Below are positions 11,587-23,497 of a DNA stretch of 64,000 bases, one piece after another. Location: assembly GCF_000004195.4 (NCBI RefSeq), contig NC_030677.2:201178713-201242712 (forward strand), in the 5' to 3' direction. A model generated the notes under the pieces. It did not search any database. It saw nothing but the letters and a program-made list of their open reading frames with translations, and was not told the origin of the DNA. Positions within the stretch are counted from its first letter, which is position 1. The number at the start of each line of letters is the position of its first letter. The position numbers and the translations under genes were made by a program. Source of the stretch: Xenopus tropicalis. Taxonomy: Eukaryota > Chordata > Amphibia > Anura > Pipidae.

Positions 11587-11965
11587 TTAAAGGAATACTG
11601 TCATGGGAAATCATGTTTTTTTCAAAACGCATCAGTTAATAGAGCTTCTCCAGCAGAATCCTGCATTGTAATATGTTCAGTAAATAGATATCAGTAAATA
11701 TTGCCCTTTTACATCCTTTCCCTTAAGCCGCCATTTAGTGATGGGCTGTGTGTTCCCTCAGAGATCAGCTGACAGGAAGTGATGCAGCTCTAACTGTAAC
11801 AGGAAGTAGTGTGGGAGTAAAAGGCAGAACTCTGCCCATTCATTGGCTGATGGGGCCTAGCATGTATGTGTGCCCTTACATCGTATGGTCCCCTGGGAGT
11901 GGCCATTAAAATGGCAGTTTTCTATTTAGGATTACCCAATGGCACATACTACTAAAAAAGGGATA
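11587..11965. mobile_element. TTAA-type element, composite
   Basis: The left end TTAAAGGAATACTGTCATGG equals the inverted right end of the 14954-15800 family. The interior (GGCTGTGTGTTCCCTCAGAG, GGATTACCCAATGGCACATA) matches the family at 40555-41037 in inverse orientation. The right terminus was not found, so this is a recombinant or truncated copy. Confidence 0.6.
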
Positions 11966-12729
11966 ATTAGCCAATCAGATTTGTCAGAAGCTGCTCCGTC
12001 CTACACCGCCAGTTATAAAAGGGCTGATGATACTCTAATTTGTGCATACATCCCCAATAACACTGAGCAGTTAAGAAAACCTGTAAAGGTAAATCGTTTT
12101 TGCAAAATGAAATAAAATGCAATTCTAGTTCTGACTACTGAAACAATGCAGCAGAAGCCATCTGTTTAACAGACATGGAAAACTCCCTGCTGCTACATAG
12201 TTTTAAGGGTCAGAACCACAGAATGAAAATGGACAAACAAAAATGTACATTTGTTGCAAGTGCAGTCTTTTCCCCTGTGTGCGAATGTGTCGGTGTAACG
12301 AAGAGCCTCGCCGTGTGAATCCCACGGAGTTCTATAATTAAATGCCAGTTGTAACACCATGTGTCTTTCTGCGCACGTTTGTGTAATCCTATCCCAATAT
12401 TTATATCAGGCCTGACAGATCTGTACTCTAATAGCTGCACACAGATTTTGGGAGGCCTTAGCAATATTAACATTGACTTAGAAAAATGGACTTTGTTTAA
12501 AATTAGCTAATCCTGAGGAGCAGCTACTGAATAATATGACTTTTATAAGCATGGAAAATTCTGCTTGGAAGCATGGACTACATTCAAAAGATAAATGTGC
12601 CTTGTTTGAAATGTCTGGTGTTATAGCTTGGCACCAATGACAGGAATCAGAGCTGTCTGTAGGGAGGTTATAACAAAGGTAAGCACCAAAGGGCATACAT
12701 TATATAGGAACCTACAGAGATGCAAAAAT
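11966..12729. other. No recognised gene
   Basis: Unique-looking sequence. The minus-strand frame at 12210-12473 has no splice context that would support coding. Confidence 0.4.
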
Positions 12730-14431
12730 GACTGTGGCTGTGGGATAGCAGGTATAGTAGGGAGGGATGGTGCCTATAGTAGCAGTGGGATAATAGCCTC
12801 TGGGAAGGGACTGGGGCTGTGGGATAGCAGGTATAGTAGGGAGAGATGGTGCCTATAGTAGCAGTGGGGGGATAATAGCCTCTGGGAAGGGACTGGGGCT
12901 GTGGGATAGCAGGTATAGTAGGGAGAGATGGTGCCTATAGTAGCAGTGGGATAATAGCCTCTGGGAAGGGACTGGGGCTGTGGGATAGCAGGTATAGTAG
13001 GGAGAGATGGTGCCTATAGTAGCAGTGGGGGGATAATAGCCTCTGGGAAGGGACTGTGGCTGTGGGATAGCAGGTATAGTAGGGAGAGATGGTGCCTATA
13101 GTAGCAGTGGGGGGATAATAGCCTCTGGGAAGGGACTGGGGCTGTGGGATAGCAGGTATAGTAGGGAGAGATGGTGCCTATAGTAGCAGTGGGGGGATAA
13201 TAGCCTCTGGGAAGGGACTGGGGCTGTGGGATAGCAGGTATAGTAGGGAGAGATGGTGCCTATAGTAGCAGTGGGATAATAGCCTCTGGGAAGGGACTGG
13301 GGCTGTGGGATAGCAGGTATAGTAGGGAGAGATGGTGCCTATAGTAGCAGTGGGGGGATAATAGCCTCTGGGAAGGGACTGGGGCTGTGGGATAGCAGGT
13401 ATAGTAGGGAGAGATGGTGCCTATAGTAGTAGTGGGGGATAATAGCCTCTGGGAAGGGACTGGGGCTGTGGGATAGCAGGTATAGTAGGGAGAGATGGTG
13501 CCTACAGTAGCAGTGGGGGGATAATAGCCTCTGGGAAGGGACTGGGGCTGTGGGATAGCAGGTATAGTAGGGAGAGATGGTGCCTATAGTAGCTGTGGGG
13601 GGATAATAGCCTCTGGGAAGGGACTGTGGCTGTGGGATAGCAGGTATAGTTAGGAGAGATGGTGCCTATAGTAGCAATGGGGGGATAATAGCCTCTGGGA
13701 AGGGACTGGGGCTGTGGGATAGCAGGTATAGTAGGGAGAGATGGTGCCTATAGTAGCAGGGGGGGGATAATAGCCTCTGGGAAGGGACTGGGGCTGTGGG
13801 ATAGCAGGTATAGTAGGGAGAGATGGTGCCTATAGTAGCAGTGGAGGGATAATAGCCTCTGGGAAGGGACTGTGGCTGTGGGATAGCAGGTATAGTAGGG
13901 AGAGATGGTGCCTATAGTAGCAGTGGGGGGATAATAGCCTCTGGGAAGGGACTGGGGCTGTGGGATAGCAGGTATAGTAGGGAGAGATGGTGCCTATAGT
14001 AGCAGTGGGGGGATAATAGCCTCTGGGAAGGGACTGGGGCTGTGGGATAGCAGGTATAGTAGGGGGAGATGGTGCTTATAGTAGCAGTGGGATAATAGCC
14101 TCTGGGAAGGGACTGGGGCTGTGGGATAGCAGGTATAGTAGGGAGAGATGGTGCCTATAGTAGCAGTGGGGGGATAATAGTCTCTGGGAAGGGACTGTGG
14201 CTGTGGGATAGCAGGTATAGTAGGGAGAGATGGTGCCTATAGTAGCAGTGGGGGGATAATAGCCTCTGGGAGGGGACTGGGGCTGTGGGATAGCAGGTAT
14301 AGTAGGGAGAGATGGTGCCTATAGTAGCAGTGGGGGGATAATAGCCTCTGGGAAGGGACTGGGGCTGTGGGATAGCAGGTATAGTAGGGGGAGATGGTGC
14401 TTATAGTAGCAGTGGGATAATAGCCTCTGGG
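12730..14431. repeat. 82-bp minisatellite, 21 copies (array 1)
   Basis: The unit runs from GGGACTGGGGCTGTGGGATA to AATAGCCTCTGGGAA, 78-82 bp. Length varies in a G-run (GTGGGATAAT versus GTGGGGGGATAAT), and single-base variants such as GGCTGTGG or TAGTTAGG recur. The same unit in the same orientation forms a second array at 25487-26319. Confidence 0.95.
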
Positions 14432-14953
14432 TAGAGATTGCAGGGATAGCCCATCCACAGCTAATGACACAATTGACAAGAATAATATCAGCCAGTATAA
14501 CAGCAGCTGCCTTGTGTAACATTGCTATTTGTTATTTGAAGACATGCCATAAACAGAACATAATTAGGAGATGCAGTCATTGATTGAAAACACTGTAAGT
14601 GGCCTGTTCATTTATCAGAGAAAGAATGCCGGGGAGGCCTGTTGTTCCTACAGTTCAGCTGTATTCTTTGCTGATATGAAACCTCAGCATCCAGCCATTT
14701 GGGAACGTTCCCCCTTGCCCTGTTATAGAGACAGGATTCAGCTGTGTCGCCTGATGGTAAAAAAAAAGTACATGGACCTAATTAGTTTTTGGGAAGTTAA
14801 AGGTCAATTAAAAGATTTTGTGCAATACTCTGTGGTGTTAAGTGTTTGTGCCAGTCTGGCTGTAGGCAGGAAGGTACCACAGCTTAATGCCAGGCACTGC
14901 ATGAGTTGTTGGTGCTGTAGGATTAACTATGGTTTCAGGAATAGGAATAACAG
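14432..14953. other. No recognised gene
   Basis: The flank of the minisatellite. The plus-strand frame at 14571-15056 runs into the TTAA-type element that starts at 14954, so it is judged a chance frame. Confidence 0.5.
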
Positions 14954-15800
14954 TTCAAGGGATTCTGTCATGATTTTTATGGGGTACTTTTTATTTCCAA
15001 ATTACTCTGTCTACATAGCAAATAATTCCCTCTGCCATTTAACATTTTATTCTTGAACCAACAAATGTATTTGTAGCTGTAATATTGGTGTGTAGGCGCC
15101 ATCTCAGTGCCTTGTGTCTGAGTCTGAGCTTTCAGCCAGCGCTACACATTAGAACTGCTTTCAGCTAACCTATTGTTTCTCCTACTCCCATGTAACTGGA
15201 GGAGTCCCAAGCCGGACTTGGATTTCTTACTATTGAGTGCTATTCTGATACCTACTGGGAGCTGCTATCTTGCTCCCTTCCCATTGTTCTGCTGATCGAC
15301 TGCTGGGGGGGGGGGGGGGATATCACTCCAACTTGCAGCGCAGCAGTAAAGTGTGCCTGAGTCTGAGCTTTCAGCCAGCGCTACACATTAGACCTGCTTT
15401 CAGCTAACCTATTGTTTCTCCTACTCCCATGTAACTGGAGGAGTCCCAAGCCGGACTTGGATTTCTTACTATTGAGTGCTATTCTGATACCTACTGGGAG
15501 CTGCTATCTTGCTCCCTTCCCATAGTTCTGCTGATCGGCTGCTGGGGGGGGGATATCACTCCAACTTGCAGCGCAGCAGTAAAGTGTGACTGAAGTTTAT
15601 CAGAGCACAGGTCACATGGCTGGGGAACCCTGGAAAAAGAAGAATATTGCTAGCCCCATGTGACCTTTCAAAATTAAATATAAAAAAATCTGATTGTGTT
15701 TGTGAAAAGCAGATTACAATGCAGGATTCTGCTGGAGAAGCTCTATTAACTGATGGGTTTTGGAAAAAAGACATGTTTTCCCATGATAGTATTCCTTTCA
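14954..15800. mobile_element. TTAA-type non-autonomous element with TTCA target duplication
   Basis: The inverted termini are AGGGATTCTGTCATGATTT on the left and CCATGATAGTATTCCT on the right. The 4-bp flanks are TTCA at 14954-14957 and TTCA at 15797-15800, not the usual TTAA. The element is about 840 bp, non-coding, and contains the 239-bp tandem duplication. I recognise it as an abundant Xenopus family. Small open frames on both strands are chance. Confidence 0.7.
15114..15591. repeat. 239-bp tandem duplication
   Basis: Two nearly identical copies start at TGAGTCTGAGCTTTCAGCC, about 239 bases apart. They differ mainly in the length of a G-run before ATATCACTCC and in a few substitutions (for example AGAACTGC versus AGACCTGC). 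The duplication lies wholly inside the TTAA-type element. Confidence 0.9.
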
Positions 15801-16330
15801 GGTTTAAAAAAAGACATAGGCCTGTTTCCCATAGAATTCTTCTAGTCAGTGCATGGAAGGGATCTATAATTTTCCGCAGAAGTGGGAAAAATCCTGTCCA
15901 TTAGCCGACTGCAATTGGACCTGTTTCTGGGCCAGCATTATACTATAATATACTGCCAACATAGGCAATGGCATAGGCTTCCATACTGTAACGCTTTCAG
16001 AACAGGTGTGGGCAGCACGCGTTTTTGCAGGGCATCTATGGGATTTTCTCTTTTTATTTTTTTTAATCGGGAAATGAAAAACTGATGCATCTGGGATCTT
16101 GTTAGGAGTCAGTTTTTCATAGGAACAGACGCTGATGATGGATAAAAACCACTGATATTCAGATTATTGAAATTTTTCTGCATGTGATAGCACACATGGC
16201 TTCCCTTACTGTTGCTGGAGACCATTCCAATCTATAAACATCATTTCCAGGAAGGATTCTAAAAGAAAATCAACACTGATTCTCAATGGTACAGGAAATG
16301 GGCAAGTGTTTAGTGCTTCTGATGTGGTGA
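15801..16330. other. No recognised gene
   Basis: AT-rich unique sequence. Nothing supportable was seen. Confidence 0.5.
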
Positions 16331-16331
16331 C

Positions 16332-16351
16332 ACTACAATTCCCAGCATGCC
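16332..16351 (+). promoter_or_regulatory. ZNF143/Staf-like binding motif
   Basis: ACTACAATTCCCAGCATGCC closely matches the known vertebrate ZNF143 (Staf) consensus, a motif of snRNA and many mRNA promoters. No promoter or transcript start is evident nearby, so it may be an incidental or repeat-borne site. Confidence 0.45.
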
Positions 16352-16360
16352 CAGTGCAGC

Positions 16361-17045
16361 TCCATTTTAATCAACCAATTAAAATTTTTCTTTGTAATAA
16401 CAAAACATTGTCTTGTACTTGATCCCAACTAAGATATAATTACAACTTATTGGGGGCAGAACAGCCCTATTGGGTTTATTTCATGGTTAAATGATTCCCT
16501 TTTCTCTGTAATAATAAAACAGTACCTGTACTTGATCTCAACTAAGATATAATTACCCCTTATTGGGGGCAGAACAGCCCTATTGGGTTTATTTCATGGT
16601 TAAATGATTCCCTTTTCTCTGTAATAATAAAACAGTACCTGTACTTGATCCCAACTAAGATATAATTACCCCTTTTTTGGGGGCAGAACAGCCCTATTGG
16701 GTTTATTTAATGGTTAAATGATTCCCTTTTCTCTGTAATAATAAAACAGTACCTGTACTTGATCCCAACTAAGATATAATTACCCCTTATTGGGGCAGAA
16801 CAGCCCTATTGGGTTTATTTCATGGTTAAATGATTCCCTTTTCTCTGTAATAATAAAACAGTACCTGTACTTGATCCCAACTAAGATATAATTACCCCTT
16901 ATTGGGGGCAGAACAATGCTGTTGCATTTATTTAATGTTTAAATTATTTTTTATCAGCCTTAAGGTATAATCCAAAATATGGAAATCTCCCTTATCTGGT
17001 AAATGCCATGTCTTGAGCATTATAAATAACAGCTCCTATACCTGT
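16361..17045. mobile_element. TA-type MITE with 113-bp satellite, copy B (5 units, left end missing)
   Basis: It starts abruptly at TCCATTTTAATCAACC, a sequence about 60 bp inside intact copies, carries five 112-113-bp units, and ends GCTCCTATACCTG. The first unit is the most divergent (CTTTGTAATAACAAAAC). One unit reads CCCCTTTTTTGGGGG instead of CCCCTTATTGGGGG. Confidence 0.9.
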
Positions 17046-17069
17046 ATATGTTATGGTGGAATGTTATTG

Positions 17070-17175
17070 CAGATGCTATAGTATCCAATCAGCAGATAGC
17101 ATTCACTGATCAGCTGTTTAAAAGCAAGCATATTTTTGGTTGCTATCGGTTACTGCATTTGGGCAAAAAGCTGCC
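17070..17175. repeat. CCAAT palindrome dispersed repeat
   Basis: GTATCCAATCAGCAGATAGC and GGTTGCTATCGGTTACTGCA form imperfect inverted arms around CAGCTGTTTAAAAGC. It is the same family as 27112-27262. Confidence 0.55.
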
Positions 17176-18162
17176 TAATATAACATTATATAATTCTTTT
17201 ACATTTTGATTGCGGGCACTAATTTTTGCACTATGATACCCTTCCGCTAGGCTGCAGCAACCTTGCCTGACTTTCCTCCTAGCACAAGGGCTCCTGGTTG
17301 ACCATTTGTGCATAGTTAAGTATGTGTAGCGCCAACTAGTGGTAGAATGCGAGATTATAATTAAAAAGAGAAAACATGATTATAAAAGATTACAAATAGG
17401 GGATGGCAAAATAATTTGTAATAATTCTTTCGCTGCTCAAGAATAAAATTCGACACAAGCGTTAAAGAAAGCGAAGCACGGCGGATTTTTTTGCTGATCT
17501 CTAATTGCAAAATCAACCGGTAAAAATCGAATTCATTGTGGTTCCCTTATAGGTGGGGCCTTGAATAATTGCACATATAAAAACGGAAATTCACCCAGTC
17601 TCATTGATGTGCAGATGAACAGCCCAATTAATTTCAAATTACATATATAAATAAATTAATAATAATGATTGTATTCACTATTTCTTGTGATTTTAGAGAG
17701 CTTTTGATAAAAGAGGAGCCTATAAAGAAATTAAGAGACAAATCATGCAATACAGAAAAGTCCTGGCTTGTCTGGATTATGTGATACAACACAACGTTCC
17801 TGTTATACCTCCCATCTGACTGTTATGTATTAACATGAAAGGATACCAGTCCTGGTTATTGCACTTTATTTTTAGGCATACTTCCTAAATGTTCTATAGA
17901 ATAGGGGGGAGATAAGCACTGAAATGTTACTACTCTAAAAGCTTTACATTGTATACGTTGGCATTAAGCTTCAGATTCCACATCTGAGTTTCCTTTTCTT
18001 ATTGCCCGATCATTTACCATTTGCTTAATTCCCACTGAAGTGCAGGCTGGGTTACAAATCACTATGCGGTCAACAAACAGTCATGCCGTGCAGAGCGCTC
18101 GAGAACATTAGGGAGAAATAATGCTAAGCTCTGGCTAATGTTACTCTTTCATTTTCCTTAAG
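17176..18162. other. No recognised gene
   Basis: AT-rich unique-looking sequence. No coding frame or clear repeat boundary was seen. Confidence 0.5.
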
Positions 18163-18164
18163 TA

Positions 18165-19034
18165 CAGGTATGGGACTTGTTATCCAGAATGCTTGGGACC
18201 TGGGGTTTTCTGGGTAAGGGGTGTTTCCATAATTTGGATCTCCATACCTTACGTCTACTAACAAAATCAATAAAATATTCATTAAACCCAATATGATTGT
18301 TTGATTCATTATATCTTAGTTGGGATCAAGTACAGGTACTGTTTTATTATTACAGAGAAAAGGGAATCATTTAACCATGAAATAAACCCAATAGGGCTGT
18401 TCTGCCCCCAATAAGGGGTAATTATATCTTAGTTGGGATCAAGTACAGGTACTGTTTTATTATTACAGAGAAAAGGGAATCATTTAACCATTAAATAAAC
18501 CCAATAGGGCTGTTCTGCCCCCAATAAGGGGTAATTATATCTTAGTTGGGATCAAGTACAGGTACTGTTTTATTATTACAGAGAAAAGGGAATCATTTAA
18601 CCATGAAATAAACCCAATAGGGCTGTTCTGCCCCCAATAAGGGGTAATTATATCTTAGTTGGGATCAAGAACAGGTACTGTTTTATTATTACAGAGAAAA
18701 GGGAATTATTTAACCATGAAATAAACCCAATAGGGCTGTTCTGCCCCCAATAAGGGGTAATTATATCTTAGTTGGGATCAAGAACAGGTACTGTTTTATT
18801 ATTACAGAGAAAAGGGAATTATTTAACCATGAAATAAACCCAATAGGGCTGTTCTGCCCCCAATAAGGGGTAATTATATCTTAGTTGGGATCAAGTACAG
18901 GTACTGTTTTATTATTACAGAGAAAAAGGACATTTTTAAAAATTTGAATTATTTGATTAAAATGGAGTTTATGGGAGAAGGCATTTCCTTAATTCAGAAC
19001 TTTATGGGTTGCTGGATATTGGATTCCATACCTG
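18165..19034. mobile_element. TA-type MITE with 113-bp satellite, copy C (6 units, inverse orientation)
   Basis: It begins CAGGTATGGGACTTGTTATCC after TA and ends GGATTCCATACCTG. Six units read in the inverse orientation (TTAGTTGGGATCAAG). Two adjacent units share the variants AAGAACAGG and GAATTATTTAACC, which points to duplication as a pair. Confidence 0.9.
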
Positions 19035-19065
19035 TTTTTTATATAAGATGCGATGGACAGATGCA

Positions 19066-19239
19066 ATCCCTTAGTACATAAAATGGCAATTTTCTATTTA
19101 GAAATGGCACATACTACTAAATTAGTGTATTTTTATGAACATGGTCTATTAAGATAAATCAAGGTTGTACATATGAGCTGTTGTATGCAATATATTTTTA
19201 TTGAGACCCACATTGTTTGAGGGTTTAGTTTTTCTTTAA
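19066..19239. mobile_element. TTAA-type element fragment
   Basis: AAATGGCACATACTACTAAA, CATATGAGCTGTTGTATGC and a terminal TTTAGTTTTTCTTTAA match the family at 40555-41037. The left part is missing. Confidence 0.6.
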
Positions 19240-20457
19240 CAGCTTGGTGGTTCCCCGCCCCTATGGGCTCTGCCACCCCAGGCAGTGGTCGAAAGTTTGC
19301 ATCACCTGCCAGTGGCAGCAAGAGGAGGTATGTGGTGGGTATGTGGTGGGTATGTGGAGGGGAGTCAGGGGCCTCTGAGGGTGGGGTTGTGGGTTCCTAG
19401 AGTTCAGGCCCCTTTGGGCCCCAGATATCCCTGTCCAACACTGCACAAAACCCATAATAGAGGAAAAAACAGCGAATGCAATATATTTGCAAGTAATACA
19501 GAACTACACTATATCCGCTGCCGTGGGATTAACCATAATGCTTCATAAATGATTAGTATTGTTACCTGCTGGTGACTGACACAGGGCGTATAGCAGTGAG
19601 CAATTTGGCAAATGGGACACCCCCTGAGGCTTAAAGGGATTGGCTGTGGCTGTGAGAGCTACGGCCAGCCAATCGGTCATCTGGCAAATCTGATCGCTGT
19701 TTCCCAGTGAGTGGCCATTTAAATTGTTTGGCACAAACCATCAGATCAAATCCCTGCGTAATTTATTTCAGTTTTATTTTGTACGAATTTCTCAGGATCA
19801 GAAACGACGGCAGAGAGAGCGAGAGAGCCTCGTTAGGGAATTGTCCTTCTAAATAATTGCAGTCATTTAAAAAAACACAGACTTGGACAAATCTGAATGC
19901 GCGTTGTTTGGCCTTTATTTTAATGCCGGTCGTTGGGAGTAATCCATAGTTAAGGGATTGAAGGAAGTGCCGTCAATAGGGCTTATCTCTCACACCTAAT
20001 ATATATACTGGATATGGATAGGGTTACAAAAAAAGCTTTTAAACCATCTAAGCAAGTCCTCCCACCTCTGTCAGTGTCATGGGAGAGGAGTACCAGGGAG
20101 TCCGGCAGCCCACTCCCCAGCTGCAGGGGTCAGGCCCGGTGGAGGAATGTCCCTGTAATCCTGCTTAAGTGAAGGGAGATACATTTATAGCTTTTAATGT
20201 CAGTGTCCAAAAATATGGCTTCTTTGCAAGATGCATTAACAAAGAGCTGCTGATGGCGCCCCTGTCAGCACTCAGGTCATTTACAGAGAGAGGGGCTCTT
20301 GACAATAATGTGGTATTTACAGAAAAGACAGGGTAATATGACAGCCCCTAAGATATCCAGGCTTATAGTACTGAAGTCTCTCAACCCCTTTGGGTCCACT
20401 AAATAAGTATATATATGTTTTTTAATAAATGGATGTGTTCAGGCACACTTTACCCTT
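19240..20457. other. Unclassified, with one possible hAT remnant
   Basis: CCCTGTCCAACACTG near 19430-19444 resembles the right terminus of the CAGTGTCGGACTGG hAT family. The rest (19450-20457) shows no recognised gene or repeat. Confidence 0.4.
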
Positions 20458-20847
20458 TTAAATGACATGTAAATTCCCCACAAAATGTAATCACTGAACA
20501 GCCTCTTTGAAATCTTACCTGCTACTCTGGGTGTTAAAAGGTTAATAGTAAGGCAGAAGCATCCACTTAATCACTTAGGATTCCTTTTCCGCCTCTAACC
20601 CACTCAGCCTCCTCCCTTAGGAATTTACTTTGGCTGTTGACTACTGAGCATGCTCAGTTCTTCTCAGCTCAGGTTACTAAAGACACCCTCCAGTCTAGCC
20701 AATGAATGTCAGAGGGGAAATGGCTGCCAGGTAAAAGCTCTTATTTGTTTTAGAAAAATATACAGTAGAAATGTCGCAGTTTAAGTGGGGTAGATGTGCC
20801 CAACCTTTATATATGGTAAGAAAATGTAGGGTTTATGTGTCTTTTAA
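20458..20847. mobile_element. TTAA-type MITE, complete
   Basis: The ends TTAAATGACATGTAAA and TTTATGTGTCTTTTAA form inverted repeats with TTAA at both boundaries. It is non-coding and recognised as a common Xenopus family with the internal sequence GACTACTGAGCATGCTCAG. Confidence 0.7.
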
Positions 20848-21240
20848 GTGACTTTTGAATATAAGCTTTAGCACATTAGTGCTCATTCACTATAGGAGGG
20901 GGGAAAAGGCATTTTTTTGCAGTTTGTATCTTAGCACCCCCCCCCCCCCCCCCATGAATCGCATTTGTCTGCCACAGGTACAACTTTTTGCCTTAGCAGA
21001 ATGGATTCCAAATTGTTGCCCCTGTTAATATTGGCACGTACCAATTCTGCATACAACAGGGGTGATACACATGCAGGCGTACCCTGATATTCCGCTACCT
21101 TGTAGGTCATGCATAGAAACACAAGACAGCAGCACACCCAGGACCCATGTACTTACCATCAGGTAAAGGTCGGTATTAATACATGGCCCCCTTGCACCTG
21201 TAGGATCTGTCATTAATAAGTTGCTCCTTAAAACTAAGCC
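20848..21240. other. Unclassified, with a 17-base C-run
   Basis: A pure C-run lies at about 20937-20953. Otherwise nothing was recognised. Confidence 0.5.
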
Positions 21241-21560
21241 TAAAAAAGAAAATGCATAGAAAAGTTATATTATACCTAATGCACTTTCTGTATGAGCCAG
21301 ATATTCAGCAGCCCTATAACAGTAATGAACCATTTGTCACATTTGTCCACAGATGCTCTCCATCTTGGATCTTGTTAGGCCATCTTTTGGGCACTGTGGC
21401 TGCACGTGCTCAGTGTGCTCTAGGCTGCTGTTGAGAAGCAATTGGGTTATATATGTTATAAAAGCTGATGCTAGTGGACTGATTATAAATCACTTCTTAT
21501 GTAGAACACCCTGGTTTATATGCTGCCATATAATAGTTATATATATTTATTACTAATCAC
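21241..21560. repeat. Dispersed Xenopus repeat fragment
   Basis: GGATCTTGTTAGGCCATC, CACTGTGGCTGCACGTGC and CTGTTGAGAAGC are phrases I recognise from a high-copy Xenopus repeat. Its termini are not present. It directly precedes the 62-bp array. Confidence 0.45.
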
Positions 21561-21576
21561 ACTTATATTATAACTT

Positions 21577-22838
21577 TTATATACAGTATATAGTGAGTGG
21601 GTCTCTAAGCTCAGGTTATACTGTGACATTTATAGTGTATATATACAGTATATAGTGAGTGGGTCCCTAAGCTCAGGTTATACTGTGACATTTATAGTGT
21701 ATATATACAGTATATAGTGAGCGGGCCCCTAAGCTCAGGTTATACTGTGACATTTATATTGTATATATACAGTATATAGTGAGTGGGCCCCTAAGCTCAG
21801 GTTATACTGTGACATTTATAGTGTATATATACAGTATATAGTGAGTGGGCCCCTAAGCTCAGGTTATACTGTGCCATTTATATTGTATATATACAGTATA
21901 TAGTGAGTGGGCCCCTAAGCTCAGGTTATACTGTGACATTTATAGTGTATATATACAGTATATAGTGAGTGGGCCCCTAAGCTCAGGTTATACTGTGACA
22001 TTTATATTGTATATATACAGTATATAGTGAGTAGGTCCCTAAGCTCAGGTTATACTGTGACATTTATAGTGTATATATACAGTATATAGTGAGTGGGTCC
22101 CTAAGCTCAGGTTATACTGTGACATTTATAGTGTATATATACAGTATATAGTGAGTGGGTCCCTAAGCTCAGGTTATACTGTGACATTTATAGTGTATAT
22201 ATACTGTATATAGTGAGTGGGCCCCTAAGCTCAGGTTATACTGTGACATTTATATTGTATATATACGGTATATAGTGAGCGGGCCCCTAAGCTCAGGTTA
22301 TACTGTGACATTTATATTGTATATATACAGTATATAGTGAGTGGGCCCCTAAGCTCAGGTTATACTGTGACATTTATAGTGTATATATACAGTATATAGT
22401 GAGTGGGCCCTAAGCTCAGGTTATACTGTGACATTTATAGTGTATATATACAGTATATAGTGAGTGGGCCCCTAAGCTCAGGTTATACTGTGACATTTAT
22501 AGTGTATATATACAGTATATAGTGAGTGGGCCCCTAAGCTCAGGTTATACTGTGACATTTATAGTGTATATATACAGTATATAGTGAGTGGGCCCCTAAG
22601 CTCAGGTTATACTGTGACATTTATATTGTATATATACAGTATATAGTGAGTGGGCCCCTAAGCTCAGGTTATACTGTGACATTTATAGTGTATATATACA
22701 GTATATAGTGAGTGGGCCCCTAAGCTCAGGTTATACTGTGACATTTATAGTGTATATATACAGTATATAGTGAGTGGGCCCCTAAGCTCAGGTGATACTG
22801 TGACATTTATATTGTATATATACAGTATATAGTGAGTG
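21577..22838. repeat. 62-bp minisatellite, about 20 copies
   Basis: The unit TATATATACAGTATATAGTG followed by AGTGGGCCCCTAAGCTC and AGGTTATACTGTGACATT repeats every 62 bp. Variants (GGGTCCC or GGGCCCC; TATAGTG or TATATTG) alternate along the array. The AT-rich half is nearly self-complementary, which would favour slippage or hairpins. Confidence 0.95.
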
Positions 22839-22841
22839 GGG

Positions 22842-22984
22842 GATGGGGGGGCTACTGGGGCATCTTTGGGGGCACAGATCTTCCCTGCTAAAGGGCTGTG
22901 GTTGCCTTGGGCCAGTAAAGAAGCCCAAACACATGCAAAAGCATTTCTACCCCACTTCTTTGTTGAAGCTTAGTTCTCCTTTAA
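22842..22984. mobile_element. TTAA-type element, terminal fragment
   Basis: It runs from GCTACTGGGGCATCTTTGG to AGCTTAGTTCTCCTTTAA. In reverse complement this is the start (TTAAAGGAGAACTAAGC) of a very common Xenopus family. The 62-bp array stops a few bases before it, so the array may have grown within this element. Confidence 0.6.
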
Positions 22985-23497
22985 GTCTAGTATACGAAAT
23001 AAAAACCACAGTCCCATGAAGCAAGGCCCACCTTAGTGTTTAAGCCTGGGATTGAGATATGCATTAGCTGATGACAAATATGGCGTTCATGTTAGAAGAT
23101 TGATGAGAAGTTAAAAGCTCCTAGTAATCCATGCTCCTTAGCGAGAGCGGCACAGAGGAAATACTGATGTCTCCGGATCTGTCTTCCTTCTCCTGAGCTG
23201 TCACTAGATCGTTTTATTTTATGGATATCCAGATACAGAGGTTTCACTTATTGCTGGCTATTGCACAACTCGCTTTCCATAACCGGAATATTGTAATAAC
23301 CTGTATCCGGGGTCTCTAAAGAATTCCTTAGGGTCCAGAAAAAGTTGAATGTGTTGTTATTATATTGCATACTCCATTACATAACATAAACACTACTGGG
23401 GGGAAAATATTTACACACAGTCACCCATGATAGATTCTTTCTAAGGACTATAGAGAGTTGTTAGACTGGGCAAAGAAAGTTACTGATATATGCCATA
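22985..23497. other. No recognised gene
   Basis: Unique-looking sequence. Nothing supportable was seen. Confidence 0.5.

Noticed and set aside
12678..12690. GTAAGC splice donor after AACAAAG
   Set aside because: The upstream open segment is short and not protein-like. Such donors occur often by chance.
14571..15056. 161-codon plus-strand frame
   Set aside because: Its 3' part lies in a recognised TTAA-type element, and the upstream part has no splice or conservation hint.
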